A DNA stretch of 64,000 nucleotides. Origin: JAGDMS01 sp050015455 (GTDB lineage: Bacteria > Desulfobacterota > Binatia > HRBIN30). Where the stretch lies: assembly GCA_050015455.1 (NCBI GenBank), contig JBEKBJ010000010.1, forward strand, positions 7,025 through 71,024. The letters are read 5' to 3'. Below are positions 1 to 8,543 of the stretch, piece by piece (position 1 is the first letter of the stretch; every line of letters begins with the position of its first letter). A program made the translations under genes and the position numbers. Below the pieces are notes generated by a model. It was given only the letters and a program-made list of their open reading frames with translations, did no database searches and was not told where the DNA came from.

Positions 1-582
1 CTTCTCCATCAGGTGTTTGCGGTGCGTTTCCACTGTGCTCGGGGCGACGTCGAGGAGGTGGGCAATGTCTTTGTTGCTCTTGCCCTCGGCGATCAGTTGC
101 AGCACCTCCCGTTCGCGATCGGACAATCCGGCCAGCTCATCTGCGCTTTCCACCGATTCGTGCAAATAGCCTCGCAGCACGACCTTCGACACCGCTGGGC
201 TGAAGTACGAGCCGCCCGAGTGCAGGGCCGTGATCGCTTTCAGCAGGTCCTGATCATCGGCATCCTTGAGCAGGTAGCCTTTGGCGCCCGCTTTCAGGCT
301 CTGCTGGATATAAGCTTCGTCAGCGTGCATCGACAGGATGAGGACTTTGGTTTCGGGTGTGGCTTTGGCGAGCTGGCGGGTCACCTCGATTCCATTGAGG
401 CTGGGTAGGCTGATATCGACGACGGCCACCGACGGCCGCTGGCGTCCGGCCGCCTCGACCGCGGCGCGTCCATCGCCGACTTCGGCGACGATTTCCATTG
501 ACGGGTCGGTCTCCAGGATGCGCCGCAACCCCTGGCGCACCACCGTGTGGTCATCAGCCAGCAAAACGCGAATCGTCCCCAT
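1..582 (-). CDS. NarL/LuxR-family response regulator, C-terminus beyond the window edge
   Basis: The product is a two-component response regulator acting as a cytoplasmic transcription factor. The visible 194 residues hold a receiver domain (start MGTIRVLLADDH, with the phosphoacceptor Asp in VVDISLPS and the conserved Lys in GYLLKDAD). A LuxR-type helix-turn-helix follows (LSDREREVLQLIAEGKSNKD, then STVETHRKHLMEK). Only about 15-20 C-terminal residues should be missing. The start at 582 is chosen because GGAGG lies six bases upstream and because it gives the canonical receiver N-terminus. It overlaps the end of the upstream sensor kinase gene by 29 bases, so the two are translated as a pair. 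The target genes cannot be told from the window. Confidence 0.93.
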   Translation of the reverse strand, partial: MGTIRVLLADDHTVVRQGLRRILETDPSMEIVAEVGDGRAAVEAAGRQRPSVAVVDISLPSLNGIEVTRQLAKATPETKVLILSMHADEAYIQQSLKAGAKGYLLKDADDQDLLKAITALHSGGSYFSPAVSKVVLRGYLHESVESADELAGLSDREREVLQLIAEGKSNKDIAHLLDVAPSTVETHRKHLMEK

Positions 583-1909
583 ACCATTCCTCCGCGCTTT
601 CGATCGTGGCGCCGAGTGGGAGAGTCAGCTCGACGCGGGTGCCGGTACCGGGCCGGGATTCGATGGTGAGGTGGCCGCCGTAGGTGGCGGCGCGCTCGCG
701 CATACCGATCAATCCCATGCCATGCTGCGGCGGGGGCGCGCGCATGAATGCCGCGGCGTCGAAGCCACGCCCGTCATCACTGACCCGCAGCGTGACCGCA
801 TCCGGCATCGTTTGCAGGCAGACATGCACGTTATGAGCGTCGGAGTGGCGCGCAACGTTGGTCAGTGCCTCTTGCATGGCTCGGTAGAGCGTCACTTCCA
901 CCGGTGCCGGCAGCCGTTTCTCCAGTTTCGGCGTATCGAGGGTCACTAGCACATTGGTGCGCTCGCCAAAGCTGCTGAGGTAGGACTGCATGGCGGGGAG
1001 CAGGCCCAAGTCGTCTAGCACAGCCGGGCGCAGCAGTTGTGACAGATTGCGCACATTCTGCAGGATGGCGCCGATTTGCTCGCGCGCCTCGCGGAGACGG
1101 GCGTGCAGGGCGCTGTCGGCGGCCAGCTCGCGGTCGATCAAGCCGAGGTCAATGCGCACCGCCGTGAGTGCCTGGCCGAGATCGTCGTGCAGTTCGCGCG
1201 CCAGGCGCCGCATCGTCGCCTCGCTCACCTGCAACATTTTCTGCGACAGGCGTCGGAGCTGGCTCTGGTGGCGCAGCGATTCCTCGTAGAGCGCCTCCTT
1301 CTCACGCACCACAATTCCCAGACGGCTCTCGCGTTCCTGCAGGATGCGGAAGAACCGCAAGCCGCCGCCGATGCAAATGCTGAAGATGAGGATCTCCAAC
1401 GCCAGCGCCAACCGCCGGCGGGCGAGTAATGGGACTTGTGCAATAGCCTCGGTGGGCCCCAAGCCGACGTGCTCGAGCGCCACGAGTGCTGCGGCCATGA
1501 TGACGGCAACCACCAGGCTTTGCACGCCGGCGTCGGCCCCGTAGATCAAGCCGTAACTGCCGATCTTCAGCACGAAAATAGGCAGCAGCGGGCTGTAAAT
1601 GCCACCTGACCAGTGCGCCGCGGCGCCCATGGGCAACAGGTTCGCTGCAATGTCCAACCACACCAAGCCAGGCGTCAGTGCCTCACGCCGATGAACAAAG
1701 AATAACGCTAGGTTCACTATGGTGTACGCCGTGAAGTTCAAATGTACGACCCAGGCCCGCACCGTAACGTCGCCAAAAACGGCATACACAATGGCCCAGC
1801 AGGCAGCCCCCTCGACCAGTCGCAGCAACAGCACGGCTACGGCAGCGCCGGAAATGCGCTGGTGTTGAATCGGCGAGTGCAGAATGAACCGGCTGAAGCG
1901 GGACCACAT
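554..1909 (-). CDS. Membrane sensor histidine kinase, NarX/DesK-type (HisKA_3)
   Basis: This is the sensor partner of the response regulator that overlaps its 3' end. About six hydrophobic segments fill residues 20-185, with no large extracytoplasmic loop, so the signal is probably sensed in or near the membrane. A short coiled coil follows. The dimerisation/phosphoacceptor helix is RELHDDLGQALTAVR with His about 241. The ATPase domain shows an N-box (QEALTNVARHSDA), G1 (DDGRGF) and G2 (GMGLIGM). An in-frame GTG lies two codons upstream, but the ATG at 1909 has GAGG at better spacing. The ligand is unknown. Confidence 0.92.
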   Translation of the reverse strand: MWSRFSRFILHSPIQHQRISGAAVAVLLLRLVEGAACWAIVYAVFGDVTVRAWVVHLNFTAYTIVNLALFFVHRREALTPGLVWLDIAANLLPMGAAAHWSGGIYSPLLPIFVLKIGSYGLIYGADAGVQSLVVAVIMAAALVALEHVGLGPTEAIAQVPLLARRRLALALEILIFSICIGGGLRFFRILQERESRLGIVVREKEALYEESLRHQSQLRRLSQKMLQVSEATMRRLARELHDDLGQALTAVRIDLGLIDRELAADSALHARLREAREQIGAILQNVRNLSQLLRPAVLDDLGLLPAMQSYLSSFGERTNVLVTLDTPKLEKRLPAPVEVTLYRAMQEALTNVARHSDAHNVHVCLQTMPDAVTLRVSDDGRGFDAAAFMRAPPPQHGMGLIGMRERAATYGGHLTIESRPGTGTRVELTLPLGATIESAEEWYGDDSRFAG

Positions 1910-1982
1910 GTGCACCTCACGGCGTGCCTAGAGAGCAGGTCCCGTATAGAACAAAAGGGGTGGCTTTGAAAAGCCAGCTCCG

Positions 1983-2050
1983 GCGAGCCGGTCCGCCAGT
2001 CAGCCGGTGAGCCGATAGGGAAAAGCCGGCCCGCTGGGGCACCGCCTCAC
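1983..2050. repeat. Word-like degenerate repeat, GCCGGTGAGCC type
   Basis: The stretch between the SagB-like gene and the sensor kinase consists of variants of the word CCGGTGAGCC and its complement GGCTCACTGG. The two sets of words can form a long imperfect hairpin. The last codons of the SagB-like gene lie inside it. A second, longer copy is at 16070-16196. It may act as a transcription end structure, but there is no T-run. Confidence 0.6.
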
Positions 2051-3588
2051 TGGCTCACTGATGTCTTCTTGGCTCGTCCTACGGCAACCAAGAACATAAC
2101 GTCCTTGCCGGCGGCGTCGGGCGAGAAGAAGTCGGTGACCTCGTCGTCGAAGAAGGTCAGGCCGGTGGCACCCAGTCCGAGCGCGTATGCTGCCAGGTAG
2201 CACTTGCCGCCGCGGATGGCGGCATCGAGTTGGGCAACGCGATAGCCGCGATTGCCGAGCCGGGCCAGAGTCGGTTCGAGAGCTGACAAGAAGTAGATAT
2301 TGGCGCTGGCGTCGGCTGGCAGCTCCTGCCCGAGCCCGAGATACCCGGCGTCTCGCCGGAAGGAGCCTGCACGCAAGAGGTCTATGGCGGCATCGGCGCG
2401 GCGGTAGGCGTACGCTCCCGGCGGGAGGTCGTCCACGGCGCTGACGATCAGGTAGGTGCTCGTGGTGCATTCGCCGAAATCGGACGGCACCTCGCTACTG
2501 GCGCAGCGGAGAATGCTCGAAAGTTGGCCGAAGCCGATGGGCCGCTGGCTGAAGCGGCGAGTGGAGCCGCGGCGCATGATGACCTCATCGATGCTATCGG
2601 CAGGAAACTCGCGATCCTGACGCAGCGGAAAAGGTTGTCGAGCAGGGGCACATCGCGCAACGGCATCGCTCGCCGAAGCCGCGGCATGCCAGGACCGCAC
2701 TTCATTTGCCGTTCGCAGCGAGGAGGCCGCGTGCATCTCACGGATCAGAGGATAGTCCACCTCGTGGGGCGATAGCGGCATCGTCTCCAACGACAGCGGC
2801 GACACAGCGGCCGAGGCCGGCAGGGTGCTGTGCGGATCGTACCCGAGGGAGACCAGCGCCAGCGCTGCCTCATGCGCCGGATCCAGCCCGAGCAGAGCGT
2901 TGATGCGATCGTCCACGAAGCCGCAGATGATGCGTCTGGGTAAGCCGTCCGCTGCGGTTACCGCCAGGAGGTTGGCCAGCAGCGTGCCGCAGTCCCAGTA
3001 GCAATGGCGATACGTGCGGGCCTGGTACTTCCAACTGTTGCGCCAGTAGGTCGAGGTACAGACCAGGATGGCAGGCGCGTGTTGCACTGAGGCTTCCATC
3101 CCTGTGGCATCGACGGCGGCGCCGCGATAATCACCGGCGCGCAACTGGTGCAGCGCGAAGTTGTGCGGGCCGAAGTGATAGATTCCGGCGTTCAGCCCGG
3201 GCAGATCGCCGCAGATGACGTACAGATCGATGTGGTACAGGGCGCCGGTGCATGCCGCAGCGCGAAAGTGCGCCTCCTCTCCCTCGGCGTACACTCTGCG
3301 CCGGGTGATGCCGGCGGAGAAATGGAGCACGCGTGCGAGCGACACCAGGTCGGGGATCATGGCCCGAGCACCGCTGGTGATAACACCCTGCGCCACGGCG
3401 CTGAGGGCCGGCACCGCCGCCATTGGCACCTCGCGCGGCAGGGGAATCGGCTCGAGATTCGGGTATACCTTGAACGGCCGCGGCTTGTTCTGCCAGTCGA
3501 GGGAATGCGGGTTGGCGCGCAAGCGGGCCACCGAGTGCTTGGTGGCGCTGTGGTAGTTCCGAGCCGCCTCGATGTCGCGGTTGGTCAT
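2047..3588 (-). CDS. SagB/ThcOx-type dehydrogenase with two nitroreductase-fold domains
   Basis: The protein has 513 residues and two tandem nitroreductase-like halves. The first (about 60-270) contains RVLHFSAGITRRRVYAEGE and YHIDLYVICGDLPGLNAGIY. The second (about 335-510) starts with RRGSTRRFSQRPI and ends with LGLGATGLTFFDDEVTDFF. Both halves carry the FMN-type sequence pattern of the SagB/ThcOx family. Members of that family oxidise azoline rings in peptide natural products, but stand-alone double-domain versions such as this mostly have no known substrate. It lies 45 bp downstream of the MoaD-like gene on the same strand and is probably in the same transcript as the ferredoxin/FAD/MoaD genes. 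No precursor peptide or cyclodehydratase gene is nearby, which argues against a standard azole-peptide cluster. Confidence 0.82.
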   Translation of the reverse strand: MTNRDIEAARNYHSATKHSVARLRANPHSLDWQNKPRPFKVYPNLEPIPLPREVPMAAVPALSAVAQGVITSGARAMIPDLVSLARVLHFSAGITRRRVYAEGEEAHFRAAACTGALYHIDLYVICGDLPGLNAGIYHFGPHNFALHQLRAGDYRGAAVDATGMEASVQHAPAILVCTSTYWRNSWKYQARTYRHCYWDCGTLLANLLAVTAADGLPRRIICGFVDDRINALLGLDPAHEAALALVSLGYDPHSTLPASAAVSPLSLETMPLSPHEVDYPLIREMHAASSLRTANEVRSWHAAASASDAVARCAPARQPFPLRQDREFPADSIDEVIMRRGSTRRFSQRPIGFGQLSSILRCASSEVPSDFGECTTSTYLIVSAVDDLPPGAYAYRRADAAIDLLRAGSFRRDAGYLGLGQELPADASANIYFLSALEPTLARLGNRGYRVAQLDAAIRGGKCYLAAYALGLGATGLTFFDDEVTDFFSPDAAGKDVMFLVAVGRAKKTSVSQ

Positions 3589-3633
3589 CGGACGTAGCGT
3601 ACAGCGGTTCGAGTGCAGGATCTAGTGCGGCAC

Positions 3634-3876
3634 TCAACAACCCCCTGCGAGTGGAGGGAACAAGCTGATCTCCTGGCCGTCGTGCAGGAGCGAGGTCGGC
3701 TCGAGCTGATCGTTGCCGGAGATGATCATTTGCGCGAGCTGCGGCGGAATCCGGAGGGCCGCGATGGCGTGCGCAACCGCAGCCCCCTCATGCACCTCCA
3801 ATACGGCGTTGTTGGCGCCGGCCGGCAAAAACCGGCGCAGGGTGCCGTAGAGTTTCACCGTGATGCGCATGGCCAA
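3634..3876 (-). CDS. MoaD/ThiS-family sulfur carrier ending in Gly-Gly-Cys
   Basis: This 80-residue ubiquitin-like protein begins MAMRITVKLYGTLRRFLP and ends FPPLAGGC. MoaD/ThiS proteins carry sulfur as a thiocarboxylate on a C-terminal Gly-Gly and serve cofactor or thiamine synthesis. Here the Gly-Gly is followed by one Cys before the stop codon (TGT TGA). It starts five bases after the stop of the FAD oxidoreductase, so the two are co-translated. A MoaD-like protein is a usual companion of tungsten-dependent aldehyde oxidoreductases. The second Met (MRITV) could also be the start. Confidence 0.82.
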   Translation of the reverse strand: MAMRITVKLYGTLRRFLPAGANNAVLEVHEGAAVAHAIAALRIPPQLAQMIISGNDQLEPTSLLHDGQEISLFPPLAGGC

Positions 3877-3880
3877 CGGC

Positions 3881-5134
3881 TCACCCGTGATGCGCCGCCG
3901 CGTGTACCAGCGTGGCGTACGTGAGGCGCGGCAGATGGTACCGTGCCAAGTCGCGCCACTTGGTGCGGCGCCTGATCATGCCGTGAATAACGCCCATCTC
4001 GGCCACGCCGTTTTCATCGCCGACATACACGGCGCCGACGATCACGCCGTCGCGGTCGACCACGACCTTCCGGTAAAGATCGCGGCCGCCGCTGAGGAGC
4101 TTCACGTCGTCGTCGGGCTCTTCGCGAAACCGGCCCAGCTGGGCGAGCGTCAGCTTGAACAGCTTGACCACGTTCATGCCCAGGCTCCCCGGATAAACAA
4201 CTTTCGCGCCCGCCATACAAGCACCCGCGACCCGTCCTTGATCGACGGCGGTTGGCCAGATGGCGTGAATCGTGCGACCTGCGGACAGGAAGTCCTTCAC
4301 CTCGGCGACATCACCAGCGGTATATATGCCAGTACAATCGGTGCTCAGGTGCTCATCGACCAGAATGCCGGTGCTCACGGCGCAGGGCCCGTTGGCGACA
4401 CAACTCAGGTTCGGTCTCACGCCGGCCGCGACCACGAGCATATCGGCGGCTAGGGTAGCGCCGTTGGACAACGTGGCTTCGACCTGCCCGTTCCTCGGGG
4501 CGACCGCCTCGACGCGTGAGCCGAGGCGCAACATGACGCCCTGGTCGCGCACCGCTTGAGTGAAAAGGGTTCCCGCCTCGGCGTCGAGCAGCTGCGGCAA
4601 CAGCTGCGCCGTCATCTCGATGATGGTCAGCCGGACATGGAGCTTGCGCAAGGCTTCGGCTACGAGCATGCCGGTGAAGCCACCGCCGATGATGAGCGCG
4701 GTGTGCGCCTTCTTGGCCGCGGCCTTCATGCTCTTGGCCTCATCAAGCGTCCACAGGTAGTGCGGCGTGACCGTGTCGAGCCCACGGATCGACGGGGCGA
4801 TACAGGCCGATCCGGTGCCGATCAGCAGTTTTTCGTAGCGCACCTTACGACCATCAGCGAGCACGACCTCGGCAGCCCCGGCATCGATGCCGATCGCGGT
4901 GGCGCCGTCGACGAGATCGACGCCCTGGCGCTGGTAATCGTCGTATCGGCGAATGAGCAAGTCATCCAGCGACATTTCGCCGCCGATGTAATAGGGCAGG
5001 GCGACCCGCGAATAGGCCGGGCCTTGCTCGCGGTTGATCAGGATGACGCGGCCCTGCTGGTCGTACCGGCGGATCGAGTCGATGGCGGCCAGCGTCGCGG
5101 CGCTGTTCCCGATGAGGACGTACTGCGCTTGCAT
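3881..5134 (-). CDS. FAD/NAD(P)-dependent oxidoreductase, AorC-like
   Basis: This 417-residue pyridine nucleotide-disulfide oxidoreductase-type flavoprotein has an N-terminal FAD-binding stretch (VLIGNSAATLAAIDSIRR), an NAD(P)-binding stretch (ALIIGGGFTGMLVAEALRK) and the second FAD motif (TGIYTAGDVAEV). It belongs to the group related to NADH oxidases, nitrite reductase N-domains and the AorC subunit of aldehyde oxidoreductase. It should pass electrons between NAD(P)H and the four-cluster ferredoxin encoded just upstream. It is sandwiched between that ferredoxin and the MoaD-like gene, the order seen around aldehyde ferredoxin oxidoreductases, but no such catalytic gene is present here. Confidence 0.85.
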   Translation of the reverse strand: MQAQYVLIGNSAATLAAIDSIRRYDQQGRVILINREQGPAYSRVALPYYIGGEMSLDDLLIRRYDDYQRQGVDLVDGATAIGIDAGAAEVVLADGRKVRYEKLLIGTGSACIAPSIRGLDTVTPHYLWTLDEAKSMKAAAKKAHTALIIGGGFTGMLVAEALRKLHVRLTIIEMTAQLLPQLLDAEAGTLFTQAVRDQGVMLRLGSRVEAVAPRNGQVEATLSNGATLAADMLVVAAGVRPNLSCVANGPCAVSTGILVDEHLSTDCTGIYTAGDVAEVKDFLSAGRTIHAIWPTAVDQGRVAGACMAGAKVVYPGSLGMNVVKLFKLTLAQLGRFREEPDDDVKLLSGGRDLYRKVVVDRDGVIVGAVYVGDENGVAEMGVIHGMIRRRTKWRDLARYHLPRLTYATLVHAAAHHG

Positions 5135-5173
5135 GAGCGTCTACAGTATAATCAAGCGGTTTGTCCGCGCCTG

Positions 5174-5206
5174 CCCTCACCCTGACTCTCTCCCAGGGGG
5201 AGAGGG
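5174..5206. repeat. GC-rich palindromic dispersed element
   Basis: The 95-bp spacer between the ferredoxin and FAD oxidoreductase genes holds CCCTCACCCTGAC followed by CTCTCCC/GGGAGAG inverted arms. Relatives of the element occur at 39621-39680, 43468-43507 and 50191-50223, and inside a coding region at 54020-54102. It sits where the aldehyde oxidoreductase catalytic gene would be expected. Confidence 0.65.
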
Positions 5207-5228
5207 AACCCAAGAAGGCCCTGAGGTC

Positions 5229-5726
5229 CTAGTGTGCCGACTGACCCGCCTGAGCAAGGAGCGATTTCTGAATGGTGGCGGCGTAGATCTTCTGTTGTGC
5301 CGTCGCCGCGGTTTCGACATCGGTGTACTCCAGCGCTTTCGGTACACAAAAGGCGACGCATTGCGGGCCGTCGGGGATGTGGAGGCAGAGATCGCAGTTG
5401 TGCGCCACGCCGGTCTGTGAGTGGAAACCCATGACGCCGAACGGACACGCGAGCAGACACATCTTGCATCCGATGCAGCGCTCCCCGTGGACCAGGATCT
5501 GGCCGTCAGGTTCTTTGCTAATCGCAACCGTCGGACACACTATCGCGCACGGCGCCTCAGCACAGTGGACGCAGGTCATGGGTAGGTAGAACTGCTCTTC
5601 GTAGAAGTCGTTGACGTGAATCCGCGACAGCGCCGGGTTGAAGACGCCCTCGTGCGAAAAGGAGCACGCCAGCTCGCAGTCGCGGCACGCCGTGCACTTC
5701 TCCTGGTGGACGATGATCTGCTTCAC
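5229..5726 (-). CDS. Four-cluster [4Fe-4S] ferredoxin subunit, AorA/HycB-like
   Basis: The protein has 165 residues with four cysteine groups: CTACRDCELAC, CVHCAEAPCAIVCP, CIGCKMCLLACP and CDLC followed by CVAFCVP. This pattern binds four [4Fe-4S] clusters, as in the electron-transfer subunits DmsB, HycB and AorA. It has no signal peptide, so it works in the cytoplasm. It is the first gene of a probable operon with the FAD oxidoreductase, MoaD-like and SagB-like genes, and starts 9 bp after purF ends. In known aldehyde oxidoreductase loci this subunit wires the tungsten enzyme to the FAD subunit. Its partner here is unknown. Confidence 0.9.
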   Translation of the reverse strand: MKQIIVHQEKCTACRDCELACSFSHEGVFNPALSRIHVNDFYEEQFYLPMTCVHCAEAPCAIVCPTVAISKEPDGQILVHGERCIGCKMCLLACPFGVMGFHSQTGVAHNCDLCLHIPDGPQCVAFCVPKALEYTDVETAATAQQKIYAATIQKSLLAQAGQSAH

Positions 5727-5735
5727 GGCCTCTCC

Positions 5736-7169
5736 TCAGTCGACGCTTGCACCCTCGCCTAGATCGTTGTCGGGATCAACAGGGTTGCTCTCGGCTGGGT
5801 GGTCGTCGGGGGCCGCGGCTCCTACAGCGACGGGGTAACAGCCGGAGAAGCAGCCGTGGCACATCGGTGTGCCGGGCCGCGTTGCCGCGATGACGCCTTC
5901 GAGCGATAAGTAGCGCAAGCTGTCGACGCCGACGGCGCGAGCGATCTGGTCCTCGGTGCGGCCGGCGGCGATGAGCAGCTCGCGGTCGGGAATGTCGACA
6001 CCGAAAAAGCAGCCGTGGCGCAGAGGCGGCGCCGCGATGCGCGCATGCACCTCGCGCGCTCCCGCCTGGCGCAGCGTTTGCGCCAGGGCGTGAAATGTGG
6101 TGCCGCGGACCAGCGAATCGTCCACCAGCACCACCCGCCGTCCACGCACCTGCGGTTCGTACACGTTGTATTTGATGCGCGCCTTGAAATCACGCGTCGC
6201 TTGCAGCGGCTCGATGAAGGTGCGCCCGACGTAGTGGTTGCGAATCAGACCGTGCGCCAGAGTAATGCCGGATTCCTGGGCGAAGCCCAACGCCGCAAAG
6301 TTGCCCGAGTCGGGCACTGAGATCACGCAATCCGCTTCCACCGGCGCCTCGCGCGCGAGCTGGCGCCCGAGCGCGAGGCGCATCTCGCCTACGCTGCGGC
6401 CGAAGACGGTGCTGTCGGGACGCGAGAAATAGATCCACTCGAAGACGCAGGGCGCCGGGGCGGCAGGGGCGATCCGCTGCGTGGCGATTCCGGTGTCCTC
6501 GATGATGACCAGCTCCCCTGGTTCCACTTCGCGCTTGAAATGCGCGCCAACCAGATCGAAGGCACAGGATTCCGACGCCACCACCCAGCCGTCGCGCAGC
6601 CGACCGAGCGCCAGCGGCCGAAACCCATGCGGATCGCGCACGGCGCAGAGGCTTCGGCCGCGGACGAACAGCATCGAGTAGGCGCCGCGCACGCGCACCA
6701 ACATAGCAGCGGCGCGGCCGATCCAATCAGGGCCGCAAGGCAGCGCCGCCAGCGCCTGGCCGAGCGCCCGCGTGTCGGAAGTTCCCGCCGGCAGTTGAGG
6801 GGCCAACTCGGCGGCATTGAGCAGGTTCCCGTTGTGGCACAGGGCGAAAGTCTCTGCACCTTCACCGAAGGTGAGAGGCTGTGCATTGGGCAGGGTCGAG
6901 CTGCCGCTGGTCGAGTAGCGGTTGTGACCGATGGCGATGTCACCCTGCAGCGCAGCCAGCACGGTGTGGTCGTAGACCTGGTCGACCAAACCCATGCCGA
7001 CATGGCGCCGCCAATTCCGGCCATCACCCGCCACCATGCCCGACGATTCCTGGCCACGATGCTGCAAAGCGTGCAGACCGAGGTAGGTGAGCCGTGCGGC
7101 TTCGTGCGTGCCGTAGACACCGAACACGCCGCACTCTTCTCGGAGGGACCTGTTGAAGCGCTTCGCCAT
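5736..7169 (-). CDS. purF: Amidophosphoribosyltransferase
   Basis: This enzyme makes 5-phosphoribosylamine from PRPP and glutamine, the first committed step of purine synthesis. The glutaminase part starts EECGVFGVYG; the Cys becomes the N-terminal nucleophile after removal of a short propeptide. HALQHRGQESSGM follows. The PRPP loop is VVLVDDSLVRGTT. Cysteines in PCVFEWIYFSRPDS, HGCFFGVDIP and CHGCFSGCYP match the positions of the [4Fe-4S] ligands in the Bacillus-type enzyme. The start is set at the ATG at 7169 (MAKRFNRSL) with GGGGAAG just upstream; a GTG eight codons earlier is less likely. About 30 extra C-terminal residues are Asp/Pro-rich. No other purine genes are nearby. Confidence 0.93.
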   Translation of the reverse strand: MAKRFNRSLREECGVFGVYGTHEAARLTYLGLHALQHRGQESSGMVAGDGRNWRRHVGMGLVDQVYDHTVLAALQGDIAIGHNRYSTSGSSTLPNAQPLTFGEGAETFALCHNGNLLNAAELAPQLPAGTSDTRALGQALAALPCGPDWIGRAAAMLVRVRGAYSMLFVRGRSLCAVRDPHGFRPLALGRLRDGWVVASESCAFDLVGAHFKREVEPGELVIIEDTGIATQRIAPAAPAPCVFEWIYFSRPDSTVFGRSVGEMRLALGRQLAREAPVEADCVISVPDSGNFAALGFAQESGITLAHGLIRNHYVGRTFIEPLQATRDFKARIKYNVYEPQVRGRRVVLVDDSLVRGTTFHALAQTLRQAGAREVHARIAAPPLRHGCFFGVDIPDRELLIAAGRTEDQIARAVGVDSLRYLSLEGVIAATRPGTPMCHGCFSGCYPVAVGAAAPDDHPAESNPVDPDNDLGEGASVD

Positions 7170-7419
7170 AAACTTCCCCGGGTCGCAGACCACTAGAATC
7201 GAGCATGCCGGCTCCGGCCGCCCGAGTCCGCAACTGCGCTGTCACCACTTGGCTTTCGCTTTAACGTATAGCCTGCGGACAGGGCGGAGTCTACCACGTG
7301 CGGCGCTATGCGCCCTCGGCCTGCCTCCTTCGACAAAGGGCCACCAAACCCAGTGAGGGGGGATTCAGGGGCACGGCGGTTCATTCCCAACGGATGGTGT
7401 GCTAGGGTTGATCGGAATC

Positions 7420-8064
7420 TCAGTGGCAGCGATCCGGTCCGGGGGGCCTGGGGCCGAGGCGGGTTTCCGCGAGGTGGAATTCGAGAATGTCCCGCAAGCC
7501 TTCGGCGCGTTCGGCGAGCGAGGCGGCCTCCAGCAAACCTTGTTTTTCCAGCGGCGCGATCTCGAGCGCATAGGAGAAGAAGTTGACCAGCAAATCGTCG
7601 GAGAGAGTCTGATCGTGCAACAAGCGGTATGCTGGCGTGTCAAGCTGCGTTCGCAAGAATCCGCTCAGCAGCCTGATGAGGCGGCTGCGGCAGGCAGAGT
7701 CGATGGCGCGCGGGCCGAGGTTGCGCCAGTGCACAACCGCCTCCCGGTATGACTTGTCGAAGATGTGACGTTCGATGGTGAATTCACGAACGCCATGGAG
7801 CAGGATGTTTAACTTCCCGTCTTGCAATTCCTCCAAGTTCAAGATCCTTCCGGCGCATCCGGTTTCGAAGATGTCGGGGTTTTCGTAATAACGGGCCCGC
7901 CAATCTCCGCGCAGCAGAGTCACGCCGATGATCTCGTGGGTGGCCGCGGCGTCGCGCGCCAGATCGCGGTAGCGCGGCTCGAAGATGTGCAGCGGCAATG
8001 GCACCCCAGGAAACAGCACCACGTTGGGCAGCGGGAACACCGGGATGATGGAAGGGAGTTCCAT
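7420..8064 (-). CDS. LON N-terminal (substrate-binding) domain protein
   Basis: The protein has 214 residues and consists of only the N-terminal domain of Lon protease, without the ATPase and protease parts. The family pattern is clear: IIPVFPLPNVVLFPGVPLPLHIFEPRYRDL near the start, then GCAGRILNLEELQDGKLNILLHGVREF. It ends in a helical bundle (about 120-205). Stand-alone LON-domain proteins are widespread and poorly understood, probably binding unfolded or specific protein substrates. It is followed on the same strand by the small zinc-ribbon-like gene. Confidence 0.88.
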   Translation of the reverse strand: MELPSIIPVFPLPNVVLFPGVPLPLHIFEPRYRDLARDAAATHEIIGVTLLRGDWRARYYENPDIFETGCAGRILNLEELQDGKLNILLHGVREFTIERHIFDKSYREAVVHWRNLGPRAIDSACRSRLIRLLSGFLRTQLDTPAYRLLHDQTLSDDLLVNFFSYALEIAPLEKQGLLEAASLAERAEGLRDILEFHLAETRLGPRPPGPDRCH

Positions 8065-8147
8065 CTATTGCGCTTTGGAAGTCATGGAGGGGCTAACGGC
8101 ACGAGACATCGGCGGAACTGGTCGCGGTGGGCTGGGCCGCCGCCGCC

Positions 8148-8351
8148 TTACGCCGTGCGCCGGCGCGTCACCGCCGGTTTTGCAAAGAACTTCGTGAAAA
8201 GATCCTTGGCTTCCTCAAGGCACTTCTGGCAGAGTTCACGGCGAGTGCGCCAGGACGAGAGCACCCCATCGCCCACCTCGCTGGTGAAGGCGACAAGGTC
8301 CTGCTGATTCTCCACCTCGGCTTCGCAGCGATCGCAAAAGAAACGCACCAT
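8148..8351 (-). CDS. Small protein with two CxxC pairs
   Basis: The 67-residue product starts MVRFFCDRCEAEVENQQDL and has a second pair in ELCQKCLEEAKDLF, so it probably binds zinc as a small ribbon. The start at 8351 is chosen because GGGAGCGAGAAG precedes it; an upstream in-frame start would add 20 residues of unlikely composition. Its function is unknown. Similar small CxxC proteins are often regulators or protein-protein adaptors. Confidence 0.6.
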   Translation of the reverse strand: MVRFFCDRCEAEVENQQDLVAFTSEVGDGVLSSWRTRRELCQKCLEEAKDLFTKFFAKPAVTRRRTA

Positions 8352-8435
8352 ACTTCTCGCTCCCAGGCTGAGGATAGGAGTAAGCAGAGGCCGCGTCAAC
8401 TTCGAGCGCAAGAGCGCCTGGGGATCAGACAGAAG

Positions 8436-8535
8436 ATGTCAAACGGGAAATGGAAAATGGGGAATGGAGAATTGCCAGCCGGCCTTGGGCAAGGTCATTG
8501 AGCGGTTTGAACTTTGCCATCCGGTTTGACATTCG
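8436..8535. repeat. Word-like degenerate repeat, GTCAAACGGGAAATGG type
   Basis: The gap before the AtuA-like gene's 3' end holds TGTCAAACGGGAAATGGAAA, further AATGG words, and then the complement-like words GGTTTGAACTTTGCC and CCGGTTTGACATT. The arms can pair imperfectly. The same word (GTCAAACCGGAAACGGCAAA on the minus strand) forms the last codons of the biotin carboxylase gene at 11222. Confidence 0.55.
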
Positions 8536-8543
8536 GCTCCGTC

